From contig NZ_BMHM01000005.1 in NCBI RefSeq assembly GCF_014640815.1, positions 1-64,000 on the forward strand: 64,000 nt of DNA, read 5' to 3'. The notes beneath the pieces were generated by a model. The model was not told where the DNA came from. It saw only the letters and a list, made by a program, of their open reading frames with translations, and searched no databases. The position numbers and the translations under genes were made by a program. Within the stretch, counting starts at the first letter, position 1. Each line of letters starts with the position of its first letter. Below, piece by piece: positions 9,445 through 18,770 of the stretch. Origin of the DNA: Vreelandella lutescens (GTDB lineage Bacteria; Pseudomonadota; Gammaproteobacteria; Pseudomonadales; Halomonadaceae).

Positions 9445-9906
9445 ATGGCTATCGCGACACTGCGACGCTTTTCACTGCTGATGGTGCTACTGGGAACGCT
9501 GTTCAGCGCCACCCAAGCAGCGGCAGAGCAGATGGTAGAAGTGGGCGATTACGAGATCCACTACAACGCCATTGAGACCCGCTTTTTAACCCCTGAAGTG
9601 GCCCAAGCGAACAACATTCAGCGCAGTATCGGGCACGGCTTAGTGAATATCAGCGTACGCGAGCGCCAGCCGGACGGCAGCACACTGCCGGTGAACGCCA
9701 GCGTGCAGGGCAACGTACGCGGCCTGACCGACACCCGCGAACCGCTCAGCTTTCGCACCGTGCACGATGGCGATGCCACCTACCACCTCGCCACCTTCAC
9801 CCTGCGCCACGACGAGCCCATGCGCTTCAGCCTAGAGGTGCGCTACGACCGTAATGCCAGTCCTGAGCCGGTCAACTTTATTCAGCGCTTTTATATCGAG
9901 CGCTAA
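9445..9906 (+). CDS. DUF4426 domain periplasmic protein
   Basis: 153-aa protein with a clear Sec signal peptide: positively charged start (ATLRRF), a hydrophobic core LLMVLLGTLFSA and an Ala-rich cleavage region TQAAAEQ. The mature part has GDYEIHYNAIETRFLTPEVA and ends in the conserved VNFIQRFYIER, which fit DUF4426. The family sits beside metXW in Pseudomonas and relatives but has no established function. An AGAGAGGAG-type ribosome-binding site precedes the ATG. Its stop overlaps the end of convergent sfsA by 3 bp. Confidence 0.88.
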   Translation: MAIATLRRFSLLMVLLGTLFSATQAAAEQMVEVGDYEIHYNAIETRFLTPEVAQANNIQRSIGHGLVNISVRERQPDGSTLPVNASVQGNVRGLTDTREPLSFRTVHDGDATYHLATFTLRHDEPMRFSLEVRYDRNASPEPVNFIQRFYIER

Positions 9907-10631
9907 ACCCGTACCGGTAGCGACCGTATCAAGCGGGCCGCTACCGGCACTCCCTGCTGTCGCTCCACCGTCACGCCATAAGCCAGCACTTCTACACCCG
10001 CTTTTACGGCATCGCTTAGCGCCGCCGCATAGGTGGGGTCAATATGAGCGGCCGGGGCAACGTCTTCAATTCCTTCGTGGGCCACGCAAAACAGCAGCAC
10101 CGCCCGCTCGCCCTGCTGGGCCAGCGCCGCCAACGTGTGCAGATGCTTGGTGCCACGCACGCTGACGGAATCAGGAAAATAGCCGTGCCCATCCTCCTCT
10201 TTCAACGTCACTTGCTTCACTTCGACATACGCGACGCCTTTTACGGGGTCGTCTAAGCGAATATCCAGCCGCGCATCGGCGATTTTCACCTCACGCTTTA
10301 ACGTTTGATAGCCCGCCAGCGGCGCTATCTCGCCTGCGTTAATCGCTGCTTCGACCAAGCCATTCGCTCGCCCGGTGTGCACCGATGCCAGCGCCGTACC
10401 GCCGTTTGGCTCGGGCAGCTCTATCCACTCCCAGGTCCACTCAAGCTTGCGTTTGGGATTATTACTTGGCGAGAGCCACACCCGGCAGCCGGGCACGTTC
10501 ACCGCCTTCATCGAGCCGGTATTCGGGCAGTGAGCCACCACCTCCTCTCCGCTATCTAAGCGCACATCGGCCAAGAAGCGCTTATAGCGACGCAGCAACA
10601 CGCCGGGCACTAACCCTGGGGTCCTACTCAT
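9903..10631 (-). CDS. sfsA: DNA/RNA nuclease SfsA family protein
   Basis: 242-aa member of the SfsA family, first described as affecting sugar fermentation and since recognised as having a nuclease-like PD-(D/E)xK core. Visible features are the N-terminal LVPGVLLRRYKRFLADV nucleic-acid-binding part, VVAHCPNTGSM, and the catalytic-type ADARLDIRL...VAYVEVKQVTL followed by GYFPDSVSVRGTKHLHTL. The ATG at 10631 overlaps the aminotransferase stop (ATGA), so the two genes are translationally coupled. A long in-frame N-terminal extension to 10949 lies in the aminotransferase coding region and is not used. Confidence 0.93.
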   Translation of the reverse strand: MSRTPGLVPGVLLRRYKRFLADVRLDSGEEVVAHCPNTGSMKAVNVPGCRVWLSPSNNPKRKLEWTWEWIELPEPNGGTALASVHTGRANGLVEAAINAGEIAPLAGYQTLKREVKIADARLDIRLDDPVKGVAYVEVKQVTLKEEDGHGYFPDSVSVRGTKHLHTLAALAQQGERAVLLFCVAHEGIEDVAPAAHIDPTYAAALSDAVKAGVEVLAYGVTVERQQGVPVAARLIRSLPVRV

Positions 10632-11788
10632 AAACGGCTCACAAAGCGCGCGATGCGTACCACGGCCTCTTCTAGCCGCGCCACCTCGTTGGTAAAGGCG
10701 ATGCGTACATGGTGCTCGCCGCCTTGCACCGCAAAGTCGATGCCGGGGGTGATGGCGACGTTCTCCTCCACTAACAGGCGCTCGCAGAACGCTTGGCTGT
10801 CGCGGCTGTAGCGGGAGATATCCAGCCAGAGATAGAACGCGCCTTGGGGCGGTAGATCCGGTGCAAGCCCTAAGCTGGCCAAGCCGTCCAGCAGCACTTG
10901 GCGGCGCTGCTTCAGGGTGGCCCGTCGGGTTTCCAGAATATCGCGGCACTCCGGGGTAAACGCTGCCAGCGCTGCGTATTGGGAGGGCGTTGGCGCGGCG
11001 AGAAATACATTTTGCGCCAGCCGAGTCAGCGGTTCGACGGCATGCTCGGGGGCGACCAGCCAGCCTAAGCGCCAGCCGGTCATGCCGAAGTACTTGGAGA
11101 AACTGTTCACCACAAAGGCGTCATCTGACAGCGAGGTGGCCGACAGCGGCGCATCGTCGTAATTCAGCCCTTGGTAAATCTCATCGACGATGACATCACC
11201 GCCCTTGGCAGCCACCGTGCTGATCACCTGCGCCAGCGCCTGCGCATCTAACGTGTGCCCGGTAGGGTTAGAAGGGCTGGCCAGCATTGCTAACCGCGTC
11301 TTGGCCTGCCAGTGCTGCTCGATCAACGGCGCGGTGAGCTGCCAACCGCTGTCACGCCCCACCGGTACGGCATCAATCTCGGCCCCTGCCAGAGCCATGA
11401 AATGGCGGTTGCAAGGGTAGTTAGGGTCGGCCATGAGGACCCGGTCGCCGCTTTCTACGAGTAGCTGGCTGGCCAGCAACAGCGCCCCTGAGGCACCCGG
11501 CGTTACCAGGATGCGGGAGGGGTCAACGGCGGCCTCAAAATGGTCGGCATAGTGGCCTGCGATGGCTTCACGCAGCGATGCCAACCCAGCCGCTGGGGTA
11601 TAGCGCGTTTTACCCTCGGCCAGCGCCTGCTGGCCTGCCGCCACGATAGGGGCGGGGGTCGCAAAGTCCGGCTCGCCGACTTCCAGATGGATGACATCAT
11701 GGCCTTCGGCTTCTCTGGCCTGGGCCATTTCCAGTAAGTGCATCACGCGAAACGGCGCAACGTGAGCAACACGCGAATTCCAAGCCAT
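10628..11788 (-). CDS. PLP-dependent class I/II aminotransferase
   Basis: 386-aa fold-type I aminotransferase of unknown substrate. It shows the AspAT-I gamma-like pattern VIHLEVGEPDFATP at the start, the pyridine-ring aspartate region SPSNPTGHTLD, DEIYQGLNYD and the PLP lysine in VVNSFSKYFGMTGWRLGWLV. The C-terminus has VAITPGIDFAVQGGEHHVRIAFTN, typical for this subgroup. The ATG at 11788 follows AAGGAGCC; an ATG-like start 33 bp upstream is not preferred. Coupled to sfsA downstream. No pathway can be inferred from the neighbours. Confidence 0.9.
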   Translation of the reverse strand: MAWNSRVAHVAPFRVMHLLEMAQAREAEGHDVIHLEVGEPDFATPAPIVAAGQQALAEGKTRYTPAAGLASLREAIAGHYADHFEAAVDPSRILVTPGASGALLLASQLLVESGDRVLMADPNYPCNRHFMALAGAEIDAVPVGRDSGWQLTAPLIEQHWQAKTRLAMLASPSNPTGHTLDAQALAQVISTVAAKGGDVIVDEIYQGLNYDDAPLSATSLSDDAFVVNSFSKYFGMTGWRLGWLVAPEHAVEPLTRLAQNVFLAAPTPSQYAALAAFTPECRDILETRRATLKQRRQVLLDGLASLGLAPDLPPQGAFYLWLDISRYSRDSQAFCERLLVEENVAITPGIDFAVQGGEHHVRIAFTNEVARLEEAVVRIARFVSRL

Positions 11789-11974
11789 AACGGCTCCTTC
11801 CCCTAGCAGTAGTAAACACATGACCCAGTCCGTACAAGATGTAGGACTATGGTCGAAAACGAACCATTATGCTTGCATTGGGCGTGATTTTCAGCTAAAC
11901 AAGCATCCCTTTGGCGTGAGATCGTGGTACACGCCCATGGTCGATCAGCAGTCACATACGTAAGGGGCACTCCC

Positions 11975-12412
11975 ATGCCAGTAGCGGAAAAGAAATCGGA
12001 AGCGTCCAAGTCCTTCACCCCGTATGAGCCAGCACCCGGTGAAGAGTATATGAATGAGAAGCAGCTGGCGCACTTTCGTCAGCTCCTTCTAGACTGGAAA
12101 CAGGACCTCATGGAAGAGGTGGATCGTACCGTACGCCACCTGCAGGAAGATGCTAACAACTACGCGGACCCCGCCGACCGCGCGACGCAAGAAGAGGGCT
12201 TTAGCCTGGAACTGCGTACCCGTGACCGCGAGCGTAAGTTGCTCAAGAAGATTAACGAAACCATCGATAATATCGATGATGATGACTACGGCTTCTGCGA
12301 AGCCTGCGGTGTGGAAATCGGCATCCGCCGTTTAGAAGCACGCCCTACTGCTACCCTTTGTGTCGATTGCAAAACCCTAGCCGAACTCAAAGAGAAGCAG
12401 CTGGGCGGCTAA
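11975..12412 (+). CDS. dksA: RNA polymerase-binding transcription factor DksA
   Basis: Binds the RNA polymerase secondary channel and, with ppGpp, represses rRNA promoters and activates biosynthetic ones. The 145-aa product has the long coiled coil (residues ~30-105), whose tip carries the acidic NNYADPADRATQEE, and a four-cysteine zinc finger CEACGVEIG...LCVDCK at the C-terminus. Length is as in Pseudomonas (about 147). The ATG follows AAGGGG. An intrinsic terminator follows, then gluQ, the conserved dksA-gluQ arrangement. Confidence 0.97.
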   Translation: MPVAEKKSEASKSFTPYEPAPGEEYMNEKQLAHFRQLLLDWKQDLMEEVDRTVRHLQEDANNYADPADRATQEEGFSLELRTRDRERKLLKKINETIDNIDDDDYGFCEACGVEIGIRRLEARPTATLCVDCKTLAELKEKQLGG

Positions 12413-12446
12413 ACAAAGACCGCCTCGCTATCAGCGATGGCAGACA

Positions 12447-12475
12447 ACGGGCACCCTTGAGGTGCCCGTTTTTGT
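12447..12475 (+). terminator. Intrinsic terminator after dksA
   Basis: ACGGGCACC-CTTGA-GGTGCCCGT followed by TTTTG and further T-rich sequence: a 9-bp stem, a 5-nt loop and a T tract, 35 bp past the dksA stop. Confidence 0.9.
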
Positions 12476-12518
12476 TTGTCATCGTACGTCGTATGACTCT
12501 TGCTAATCACGGGCTGCC

Positions 12519-13418
12519 ATGACCGCTACCGCTCGCTACCGAGGGCGCTTTGCCCCCACTCCTTCTGGGCCGCTGCATCTTGGCTCGCTGGTCGCTGCCC
12601 TGGGCAGCTATTTAGATGCTCGTGCGGCAGGCGGCCAGTGGCTGGTCCGTATAGAAGATATCGACCCACCGCGCTGCCCCGAAGGCGCAGCCAGCACCAT
12701 CTTGCGCCAGCTCGAATCCTTTGGGCTTACCTGGGATGAAGAAGTTATCTGGCAACGTCACCGCCACGACGCGTATCAACAGGCGTTAGAGCAACTGATT
12801 GAGCAAGGATTAGCCTACCCATGCAGCTGTTCTCGTAAGCAGTGGCAAGCCTTCGACATCTACCCCGGCTGGTGCCGTAACGGCGTGAGTGATGCCACCC
12901 AACCGCTAGCCTGGCGGCTGCGCAGCGACCTGGCCAAGCGCCCGATTAGTTGGCACGACCGACTCTTTGGCGAGCAGCAGTTTGACCCCGCCACGCTTGG
13001 CGATGTGGTACTAAAACGCAAAGACCAGCTGTGGGCCTACCAGCTCGCCGTCGTGGTCGACGACGCCGACCAGGGCATTACCGATATCGTGCGTGGCTAT
13101 GACCTGCTGGACAACACACCCTGGCAGCATCAGTTACAGGCAGCGCTGCACGTTCCTACCCCGCGCTACCTGCATCTGCCGCTGGTCGTGACGGCCGATG
13201 GTCAAAAGCTCTCCAAGCAGAATCTCGCCCCTGCCCTGGATGAAACGCCCAACGGCGTGCGCCGCCAACTCTTCCAGGCGCTACAGCTACTGGATCAAGC
13301 GCCGCCGCTTGCGCTGGCCGATGAACCGCCCGCCACGCAGCTCGCCTGGGCCATCACGCACTGGAGCGTGGCGCACCTAACGCCGCGTGCTCACCGGCCG
13401 ACGCCACTGGAGCCTTAA
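12519..13418 (+). CDS. gluQ: Glutamyl-Q tRNA(Asp) synthetase
   Basis: Truncated GluRS paralogue that attaches glutamate to the queuosine base of tRNA-Asp; it lacks the anticodon-binding domain. The 299-aa product has GRFAPTPSGPLHLGSLVAALGS (HIGH-like HLGS), RIEDIDPPR, the zinc-site segment YPCSCSRKQW...YPGWCR, and KLSKQNLAP as the KMSKS-like loop. Length is the family's normal ~300. It follows dksA and its terminator. The next small membrane-protein gene starts one base past its stop. Confidence 0.95.
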   Translation: MTATARYRGRFAPTPSGPLHLGSLVAALGSYLDARAAGGQWLVRIEDIDPPRCPEGAASTILRQLESFGLTWDEEVIWQRHRHDAYQQALEQLIEQGLAYPCSCSRKQWQAFDIYPGWCRNGVSDATQPLAWRLRSDLAKRPISWHDRLFGEQQFDPATLGDVVLKRKDQLWAYQLAVVVDDADQGITDIVRGYDLLDNTPWQHQLQAALHVPTPRYLHLPLVVTADGQKLSKQNLAPALDETPNGVRRQLFQALQLLDQAPPLALADEPPATQLAWAITHWSVAHLTPRAHRPTPLEP

Positions 13419-13419
13419 G

Positions 13420-13596
13420 ATGTACGTGTATCGCATCATGCTGTTTCTGGTGTTTGGCGGTTACTTGCTTTCGCCACTGTTTATGGATGGCTGGGGAGAC
13501 CCCACTGCTGCCTGGTACCGACCTTTTGCAATTTGGGGCGGCCTGATCGCCCTCACCCTATGGCTTGAGCAAAAGAGGAAACTCGATGAACGTTGA
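13420..13596 (+). CDS. Small membrane protein upstream of cbrA (CbrX-like position)
   Basis: 58-aa protein with two hydrophobic segments (MLFLVFGGYLLSPLF and PFAIWGGLIALTLWL) around a short loop WGDPTAAWYR and a basic C-terminal tail. It begins one base after gluQ stops, and its last 11 bases overlap the start of cbrA. That overlap suggests cbrA translation depends on it. Pseudomonas cbrA is preceded by a small ORF named cbrX in the same position; similarity here is judged from size and placement, not an alignment. The sequence just before the cbrA start (AGAGGAA) lies inside this gene. Confidence 0.75.
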   Translation: MYVYRIMLFLVFGGYLLSPLFMDGWGDPTAAWYRPFAIWGGLIALTLWLEQKRKLDER

Positions 13597-16531
13597 GCTT
13601 GTGGGGGTTGCCCTACTGGGGCTTGGCTACCTGGGGATACTGTTTGGTTGTGGCATGGCCGTAGAGCGAGGCTGGGTGCCGGTTCGGGTTACCCGCCACC
13701 CCATGGTGTACACCCTGGCGCTCGGCGTTTATGCCAGCGCCTGGGCGGTTTATGGCAGCGTGGAAATGGCGGGCAAGGCGGGCTTTGGCTACTTGGCTTA
13801 CTACCTGGGGGCCGCAGGCGCGTTTTTACTGGCACCGGTCCTGCTAGTCCCCATACAGCGCATTACCCGCACCTATCAGCTGTCATCGCTGGCGGACCTG
13901 TTCGCCTTTCGCTACCGCTCGCGCTGGGCAGGCACGCTGGTCACGCTGCTCAGCCTGCTTGCCGTGCTGCCGCTGCTGGGCATACAAGTACAAACCCTCA
14001 GTGATGCGGTCACCCTCCTCACCGGGAGCCGCTACAGCAGCGCAGTCGCGCTGCTGTTTTGCGCGGTGATTGCCGCCTGTGCCGTGGTGTTTGGTGCCCG
14101 CCACAGTCATCGTCACCGCCACGACACGCTGCTCACCGTGATCGCTTTCGAATCCGTGATTAAACTGCTGGCCATGCTTGGGCTTGGCGCGATTGCACTC
14201 TGGTGGGTGTTCGACGGGCCACAGGATTTGCAGCGCTGGCTGGAAGGCCCTGGCGCAGCCATTCAAGCCACTACACCCCAGTTAGAAGCCCCGCAATGGC
14301 GCACGCTGCTGCTACTGTTTTTTGCTGCGGCCTTTATGATGCCGCACCTGTTTCAGATCACCTTTGCCGAAAGCCTTTCGCGGCACACTTTGCTGCAAGC
14401 AAGCTGGTCGCTACCGCTCTTTTTACTGCTGATGGCCCTGCCCGTGCCGCTGATTTTATGGGCCGCTCAGTCAACCAACGACAGCCTACCGCTCACCGCT
14501 TACGCAGCGTATGTGATGACCGAACACTGGTGGGTGGGGGTGCTCGCTTTTATCGGCGGCTTAGCCGCAGCCAGCGGTACGATGATGATGATCGCCCTGG
14601 CGCTCTCCGGCATGGTGCTGAATCATTTAGTACTGGTGGCCCGCCCGCCAGAAGCGCGTAGCGACCTCTATGGCTGGCTGCTTTGGCTTAGGCGCGCGCT
14701 CGTCGTTGGCGTGATTATTGGCGGCTGGCTATTTGCCGAAAGCGTCGGCCGCTACCACTCACTCACCAGCCTCGGGCTAGCGGCATTTGTCGGCATGGCA
14801 CAATGCCTACCGGGAATGCTGGCACTGCTCTACTGGCCCGGTGCCAATCGCAAAGGCACGGTTGCCGGGCTGTTAGGTGGCATTGGCGTATGGTTATGGG
14901 GGCTATGGCTACCGTTACTGTTGAATATCGAGCTACCGGCGCTGCCGTTTACCACGTTGACTAACGCCAGTGACCCTGCCTGGTATAGCACTACCCTGCT
15001 GTCCTTAGCGGTCAATATCGTGCTGCTTATCGTGGTATCGCTCTTTACGCGTATTTCAGAAGGCGAGCGTTCGGCGGCTGAGGCCTGCTCAGTGGATGCA
15101 GTGATTCGCTCAAAACGTTTGCCATTAGAAGCCGCGACAGCGGGCGACTTCACTGCCCACCTGGCACAAGCGCTAGGGGAGGAGGCCGCGGGCCGTGAAG
15201 TGGAACGCGCTTTAAAAGCGCTCAATCTTACGCCCCAAGAGCGCCGCCCTTACGCGCTGCGCCGCCTGCGCGACCGTATTCAGGCAAACTTATCCGGCCT
15301 CATGGGGCCTTCTGTCGCGCGTGATATTGTCGACCGCTACCTGCCCTACCGCCACGATGATGCTCCCGTCACCGATGACATTCACTTTGTCGAAAGCCGC
15401 TTAGAGGCGTACCGCTCACGCTTAACTGGTTTGGCACGAGAGCTGGACGGGCTGCGCCGCCATCACCGCCAAACGCTCGCCTACCTGCCGGTTGGCCTGT
15501 GCGTCTTAGGTGATGACGATGAGCTGCTGATGTGGAACCAAGCGCTCTCACAGCTTTCCGGCATTAGCGGCGACAGCGTGATTGGCTCGCGACGCGACAG
15601 CCTGCCCCCGCCCTGGCCCAACCTGCTCAGCAGCGTGCTGAACGCCAGCCAAACCCCGCTGTATAAACAGGCGGTCACCCTGCATGGCAAAGACTATTTT
15701 CTCACCCTGCATAAAGCCGTGCTGAGCGGTCACGATAGCCGGGGCGGTAGCGTCATTCTCGTTGAGGACCACACCGAGATGAAGTGGCTGGAAGAGGAGC
15801 TGGTGCACGCAGCAAGGCTCGCCTCCATTGGCCAGCTTGCCGCAGGCGTGGCCCACGAAATTGGCAACCCGATTACCGGCATTTCATCGCTCGCGCAAAA
15901 CCTGCGTTACGATACCGATGACCCCGCCCTGCTGGAAACCGCCGACCATATTCAGCAGCTCACCCAGCGGGTGACTAAAATTGTTAACTCATTGGTGGGG
16001 TTTGCTCACGGTGGACGCCCTGCTCTGCCGCTACCCACGGCCCCGGCCGCGCTGAAAACGATTAGCGACGATGCCCTGCACTTGATCCATTTAGCCCGCT
16101 CAAGCGAGGATATTGTCTTTATCAATACCTGCTCAGATGACATTGTGGTACGCGGTGACGCTCAGCGTCTTACCCAAGTCATGGTAAATTTACTGAGCAA
16201 CGCCAAGGATGCCTGCCGCCCGCAGGGAACGGTACAGATTACCGCAGGCACCCAGGCCAGCCACGCCTGGTGGCGCGTAACAGACGATGGCCACGGCATC
16301 GACCCAAGCGTCAAACACCGCTTGTTTGAGCCGTTTACTACCACCAAGCCCGCGGGCGAAGGCACTGGGCTTGGGCTATCGTTGGCGTATCAAATTATTA
16401 ACGAGCACCAAGGCAAAATAGAGGTCGCATCACCGCCTCCCGGAAAGCCTCGCGGCACCGCCATCACGCTATGGCTACCGCTTTACCAACAGGATGATCA
16501 CTCGCCCCATGCCCCGGATACTGATTGTTGA
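13586..16531 (+). CDS. cbrA: Transporter-coupled sensor histidine kinase CbrA
   Basis: Large hybrid of a solute:sodium symporter and a histidine kinase that governs carbon/nitrogen source use. The 981-aa product starts with ~13 hydrophobic segments (residues 1-500) of the SSS family ([30 protein letters not shown]). A STAC-like linker and a PAS region ([19 protein letters not shown]) follow. The kinase core has His[19 protein letters not shown] (His ~757) and HATPase boxes [20 protein letters not shown] and [12 protein letters not shown]. The ATG at 13586 follows AGAGGAA. It overlaps the end of the upstream small ORF and the start of cbrB. Confidence 0.95.
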   Translation: MNVELVGVALLGLGYLGILFGCGMAVERGWVPVRVTRHPMVYTLALGVYASAWAVYGSVEMAGKAGFGYLAYYLGAAGAFLLAPVLLVPIQRITRTYQLSSLADLFAFRYRSRWAGTLVTLLSLLAVLPLLGIQVQTLSDAVTLLTGSRYSSAVALLFCAVIAACAVVFGARHSHRHRHDTLLTVIAFESVIKLLAMLGLGAIALWWVFDGPQDLQRWLEGPGAAIQATTPQLEAPQWRTLLLLFFAAAFMMPHLFQITFAESLSRHTLLQASWSLPLFLLLMALPVPLILWAAQSTNDSLPLTAYAAYVMTEHWWVGVLAFIGGLAAASGTMMMIALALSGMVLNHLVLVARPPEARSDLYGWLLWLRRALVVGVIIGGWLFAESVGRYHSLTSLGLAAFVGMAQCLPGMLALLYWPGANRKGTVAGLLGGIGVWLWGLWLPLLLNIELPALPFTTLTNASDPAWYSTTLLSLAVNIVLLIVVSLFTRISEGERSAAEACSVDAVIRSKRLPLEAATAGDFTAHLAQALGEEAAGREVERALKALNLTPQERRPYALRRLRDRIQANLSGLMGPSVARDIVDRYLPYRHDDAPVTDDIHFVESRLEAYRSRLTGLARELDGLRRHHRQTLAYLPVGLCVLGDDDELLMWNQALSQLSGISGDSVIGSRRDSLPPPWPNLLSSVLNASQTPLYKQAVTLHGKDYFLTLHKAVLSGHDSRGGSVILVEDHTEMKWLEEELVHAARLASIGQLAAGVAHEIGNPITGISSLAQNLRYDTDDPALLETADHIQQLTQRVTKIVNSLVGFAHGGRPALPLPTAPAALKTISDDALHLIHLARSSEDIVFINTCSDDIVVRGDAQRLTQVMVNLLSNAKDACRPQGTVQITAGTQASHAWWRVTDDGHGIDPSVKHRLFEPFTTTKPAGEGTGLGLSLAYQIINEHQGKIEVASPPPGKPRGTAITLWLPLYQQDDHSPHAPDTDC

Positions 16532-17888
16532 AGATGAAGCGATTATTCGCAGCGCCCTCAAGCGCTTACTTGAACGTCATGACTATCACGTCAGCGAAGC
16601 GGCCAGCGCGGAGGAAGCCCGTGAGCTGCCGCTAAGTGACTATGACCTCATCATCAGCGACCTGCGCCTACCAGGCGAGCCGGGCACGACGCTGATTGAA
16701 CCCGCCGCGCCCGCGCCGGTACTGATCATGACCAGCTATGCCAGCATGCGCTCTGCGGTGGATGCGTTAAAAATGGGTGCCGTCGACTATGTGGCCAAAC
16801 CGTTTGACCACACGGAGCTGCTGGAAACCGTTGAGCGCATTTTGCACAAGCAGTCCATGCAGCAAGGCACGCCCCCGGATGTGACGGATGAAGGGGGCGG
16901 CCGCCAAACCATGATTGGCCACTGCACGGCGATGCAACAGGTCTACACGCGGATTCGAAAAACCGCGCCCGCCGATGTCACCGTACTCATTCAAGGCGAG
17001 TCCGGTACCGGCAAAGAGCTGGTCGCCCGCGCCATTCATCAGCAGAGCAAGCGCGCCAAGGCACCGCTCATTTGCGTTAACTGCGCCGCCATCCCTGAAA
17101 CGCTGATTGAATCCGAGCTGTTTGGCCATGAAAAAGGCGCGTTTACCGGCGCAAGCGCCTCACGCACCGGGTTAGTCGAAGCCGCCGACGGAGGCACGCT
17201 CTTTCTGGATGAGATTGGTGAGCTACCGCTCGATGCTCAGGCGCGACTGTTACGGGTGCTGCAAGAGGGCGAGATCCGAAAGATTGGCTCGGTAGAAACC
17301 CGCCATGTAAACGTGCGCCTGATCGCGGCAACGCACCGAGACCTACGCGCCCTCTCTAAAAGCGGCGAGTTCCGTCTCGACCTCTACTATCGCCTCAATG
17401 TGATGCAAATTGCGCTGCCACCGCTGCGGGAACGGGACGATGACGTGCTGGAAATCGCCGATATCCTGCTGGAAAAAGCCTGCAAGCGCCATGAACGTCC
17501 TGGCTTGAGACTATCCCGCGCGGCCCGCCAGGATCTGCGCGATTACCCGTGGCCGGGTAACGTGCGGGAGCTTGAAAACGCGCTGGAGCGCGGCGTGATT
17601 CTGGCCGAAGGGCACTTGATCCACCCCGACGACCTGGGGCTTGGGCCTGTCACCAACCGCACGCCTTCCCCCGCATTAAACCCTCAGGCGGCCATCAGTG
17701 ATACCGCACCTCAAGATGAGGATGATCTTTCTTTAGAGGATTACTTCCAGCACTTTGTGTTGGAGCATCAGGATCAAATGAGCGAAACAGAGCTGGCGCA
17801 AAAACTAGGCATTAGTCGCAAAAATTTATGGGAACGCCGCCAACGTCTTGGTATTCCGCGTAAAAAAACCGCACGTCGCCCTACGTAG
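16509..17888 (+). CDS. cbrB: NtrC-family response regulator CbrB
   Basis: Sigma-54 activator partnered with CbrA. The 459-aa product has a receiver domain ([15 protein letters not shown]; phospho-Asp ~51 in [11 protein letters not shown] in [10 protein letters not shown]), an AAA+ domain with Walker A GESGTGKE (~163), the sigma-54 contact loop EKGAFTGA and [12 protein letters not shown], and a C-terminal Fis-type helix-turn-helix ([23 protein letters not shown]). The ATG at 16509 gives the clean receiver start; an ATG 15 bp upstream is possible. It overlaps the cbrA 3' end. The most likely direct target is the RNA gene just downstream. Confidence 0.95.
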   Translation: MPRILIVEDEAIIRSALKRLLERHDYHVSEAASAEEARELPLSDYDLIISDLRLPGEPGTTLIEPAAPAPVLIMTSYASMRSAVDALKMGAVDYVAKPFDHTELLETVERILHKQSMQQGTPPDVTDEGGGRQTMIGHCTAMQQVYTRIRKTAPADVTVLIQGESGTGKELVARAIHQQSKRAKAPLICVNCAAIPETLIESELFGHEKGAFTGASASRTGLVEAADGGTLFLDEIGELPLDAQARLLRVLQEGEIRKIGSVETRHVNVRLIAATHRDLRALSKSGEFRLDLYYRLNVMQIALPPLRERDDDVLEIADILLEKACKRHERPGLRLSRAARQDLRDYPWPGNVRELENALERGVILAEGHLIHPDDLGLGPVTNRTPSPALNPQAAISDTAPQDEDDLSLEDYFQHFVLEHQDQMSETELAQKLGISRKNLWERRQRLGIPRKKTARRPT

Positions 17889-17945
17889 GTCATCACTAAG
17901 ACTAACGTCTAATAGATTGATTTACATAAGAAATATTCAAAAATC

Positions 17946-18008
17946 GTTACCCCGCCACTGTTACCTTCCCACACAACAGCGCGAACAAAAGGGCAAAAAA
18001 GGGGTAAC
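17946..18008 (+). promoter_or_regulatory. Candidate CbrB binding sites (GTTAC half-sites)
   Basis: GTTACC occurs at 17946-17951 and again at 17960-17965 (14-bp phase), with the inverse GGTAAC at 18003-18008. Repeated GTTAC/GTAAC elements are the type of site bound by CbrB upstream of crcZ promoters in Pseudomonas. They lie about 80-140 bp upstream of the sigma-54 promoter, suitable for an enhancer. Assignment to CbrB is inference from motif and position. Confidence 0.6.
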
Positions 18009-18083
18009 ACTTCACCACCCAATTAGTTCCCTGGCACGGACATAAATTGCCAAGCTGCTGAAATGTAAAAGGTATCTAATGAG

Positions 18084-18099
18084 TGGCACGGCGAGTGCA
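18084..18099 (+). promoter_or_regulatory. Sigma-54 promoter for the CrcZ-like RNA
   Basis: TGGCACG-GCGA-GTGCA gives the -24 GG and -12 GC dinucleotides with exactly 10 bases between them, a near-consensus sigma-54 promoter (YTGGCACG-N4-TTGCW, one mismatch at the first T of TTGC). Transcription would start about 12 nt past the -12 GC, near 18109. The enhancer-like GTTAC elements upstream and the NtrC-type regulator cbrB next door support it. Confidence 0.8.
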
Positions 18100-18108
18100 A
18101 TATTACTA

Positions 18109-18590
18109 GGCAAGAAGAACAAACTGGGCTGCGCGGTAGGTTGCTAACAAAAACAACATGACACCGCCCCATCCTGAGCCATAACAAAAACAACAGGGCC
18201 AGGTAGAGATAACGGCACGAATAAGAATAACAGGCTTGCGTCTCATTACTTGTAAGCGCTGTGACAGCACATAAGTATGTCACCAGCGCAACGAACAACA
18301 ACAATAACTGACAAGTGCCCAAATAAGGACGCGACGTACACAAGAAGCTGCGCCCCAACAATAATAACAGCAGTATAGGTGTACACCCCCGGAGCTAAAA
18401 ATAATAAGCCGGGAGAAAAAGTTCGCGGTTGGATTATTGTTTTGAATACGAGGCGGTCGGAATCAGAGTGGTTCTTACGCCTGCCGACTGCGGTGCGTAT
18501 TCAGGGCGATGTGCCATCATGAATAAAAACAGCAGCATGGACGCTGATTGTCTGCTTTGTAGGGGGAGGCTCATGTAGCCTCCCCTTTCC
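18109..18590 (+). ncRNA. crcZ: CrcZ-like Hfq/Crc-sequestering small RNA
   Basis: The ~740-bp gap between cbrB and the pcnB upstream region has no credible protein gene but at least seven A-rich AAnAAnAA (CA) motifs, the Hfq/Crc-binding signature: 18112-18123, 18146-18157, 18183-18195, 18220-18231, 18294-18308, 18357-18368 and 18397-18407. A sigma-54 promoter precedes it. A long hairpin (18443-18460 pairing with 18484-18503) and a terminator-like stem close it. Length (~480 nt) and the cbrB-RNA-pcnB order match Pseudomonas CrcZ, which titrates Hfq-Crc and relieves catabolite repression. Exact ends and family membership are inferred. Confidence 0.75.
18563..18590 (+). terminator. Terminator candidate of the CrcZ-like RNA
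   Basis: GGGGAGGCT-CATGT-AGCCTCCCC makes a perfect 9-bp stem with a 5-nt loop, followed by a short TTT tract. The strong stem and position favour a terminator although the T tract is short. Confidence 0.7.
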
Positions 18591-18625
18591 GCGTTTATAG
18601 GCACTCACTCTCCCACGCATTGGCC

Positions 18626-18681
18626 TTTGCAGGCTGCTTTTTGCAAGCCGCTCTTTGCAAGCCGCTCTTTGCAAGCCTCAG
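18626..18681 (+). repeat. 14-bp tandem repeat, four copies
   Basis: Four head-to-tail 14-bp units begin at 18626, 18640, 18654 and 18668. Units two and three are identical (TTTGCAAGCCGCTC); the first and last are degenerate. The array lies between the sRNA terminator and pcnB, in non-coding DNA. Confidence 0.85.
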
Positions 18682-18770
18682 GGGGTCGGATACACTCAAC
18701 CCCTTACCGTTCTCAATACGGTCACGTTTTTCGAACCCGTTTTCGATACACTGCGAGTCGATATCGCCGC

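Noticed and set aside
18032..18050. Second sigma-54-like site TGGCACGGACATAAATTGC
   Set aside because: The GG and GC are 14 bases apart, not 10, so it cannot be a functional -24/-12 pair.
18023..18361. 112-codon minus-strand ORF in the cbrB-pcnB gap
   Set aside because: Cys/Leu/Tyr-rich, without family features; it is antisense to the A-rich motifs of the predicted RNA and starts at TTG without a ribosome-binding site.
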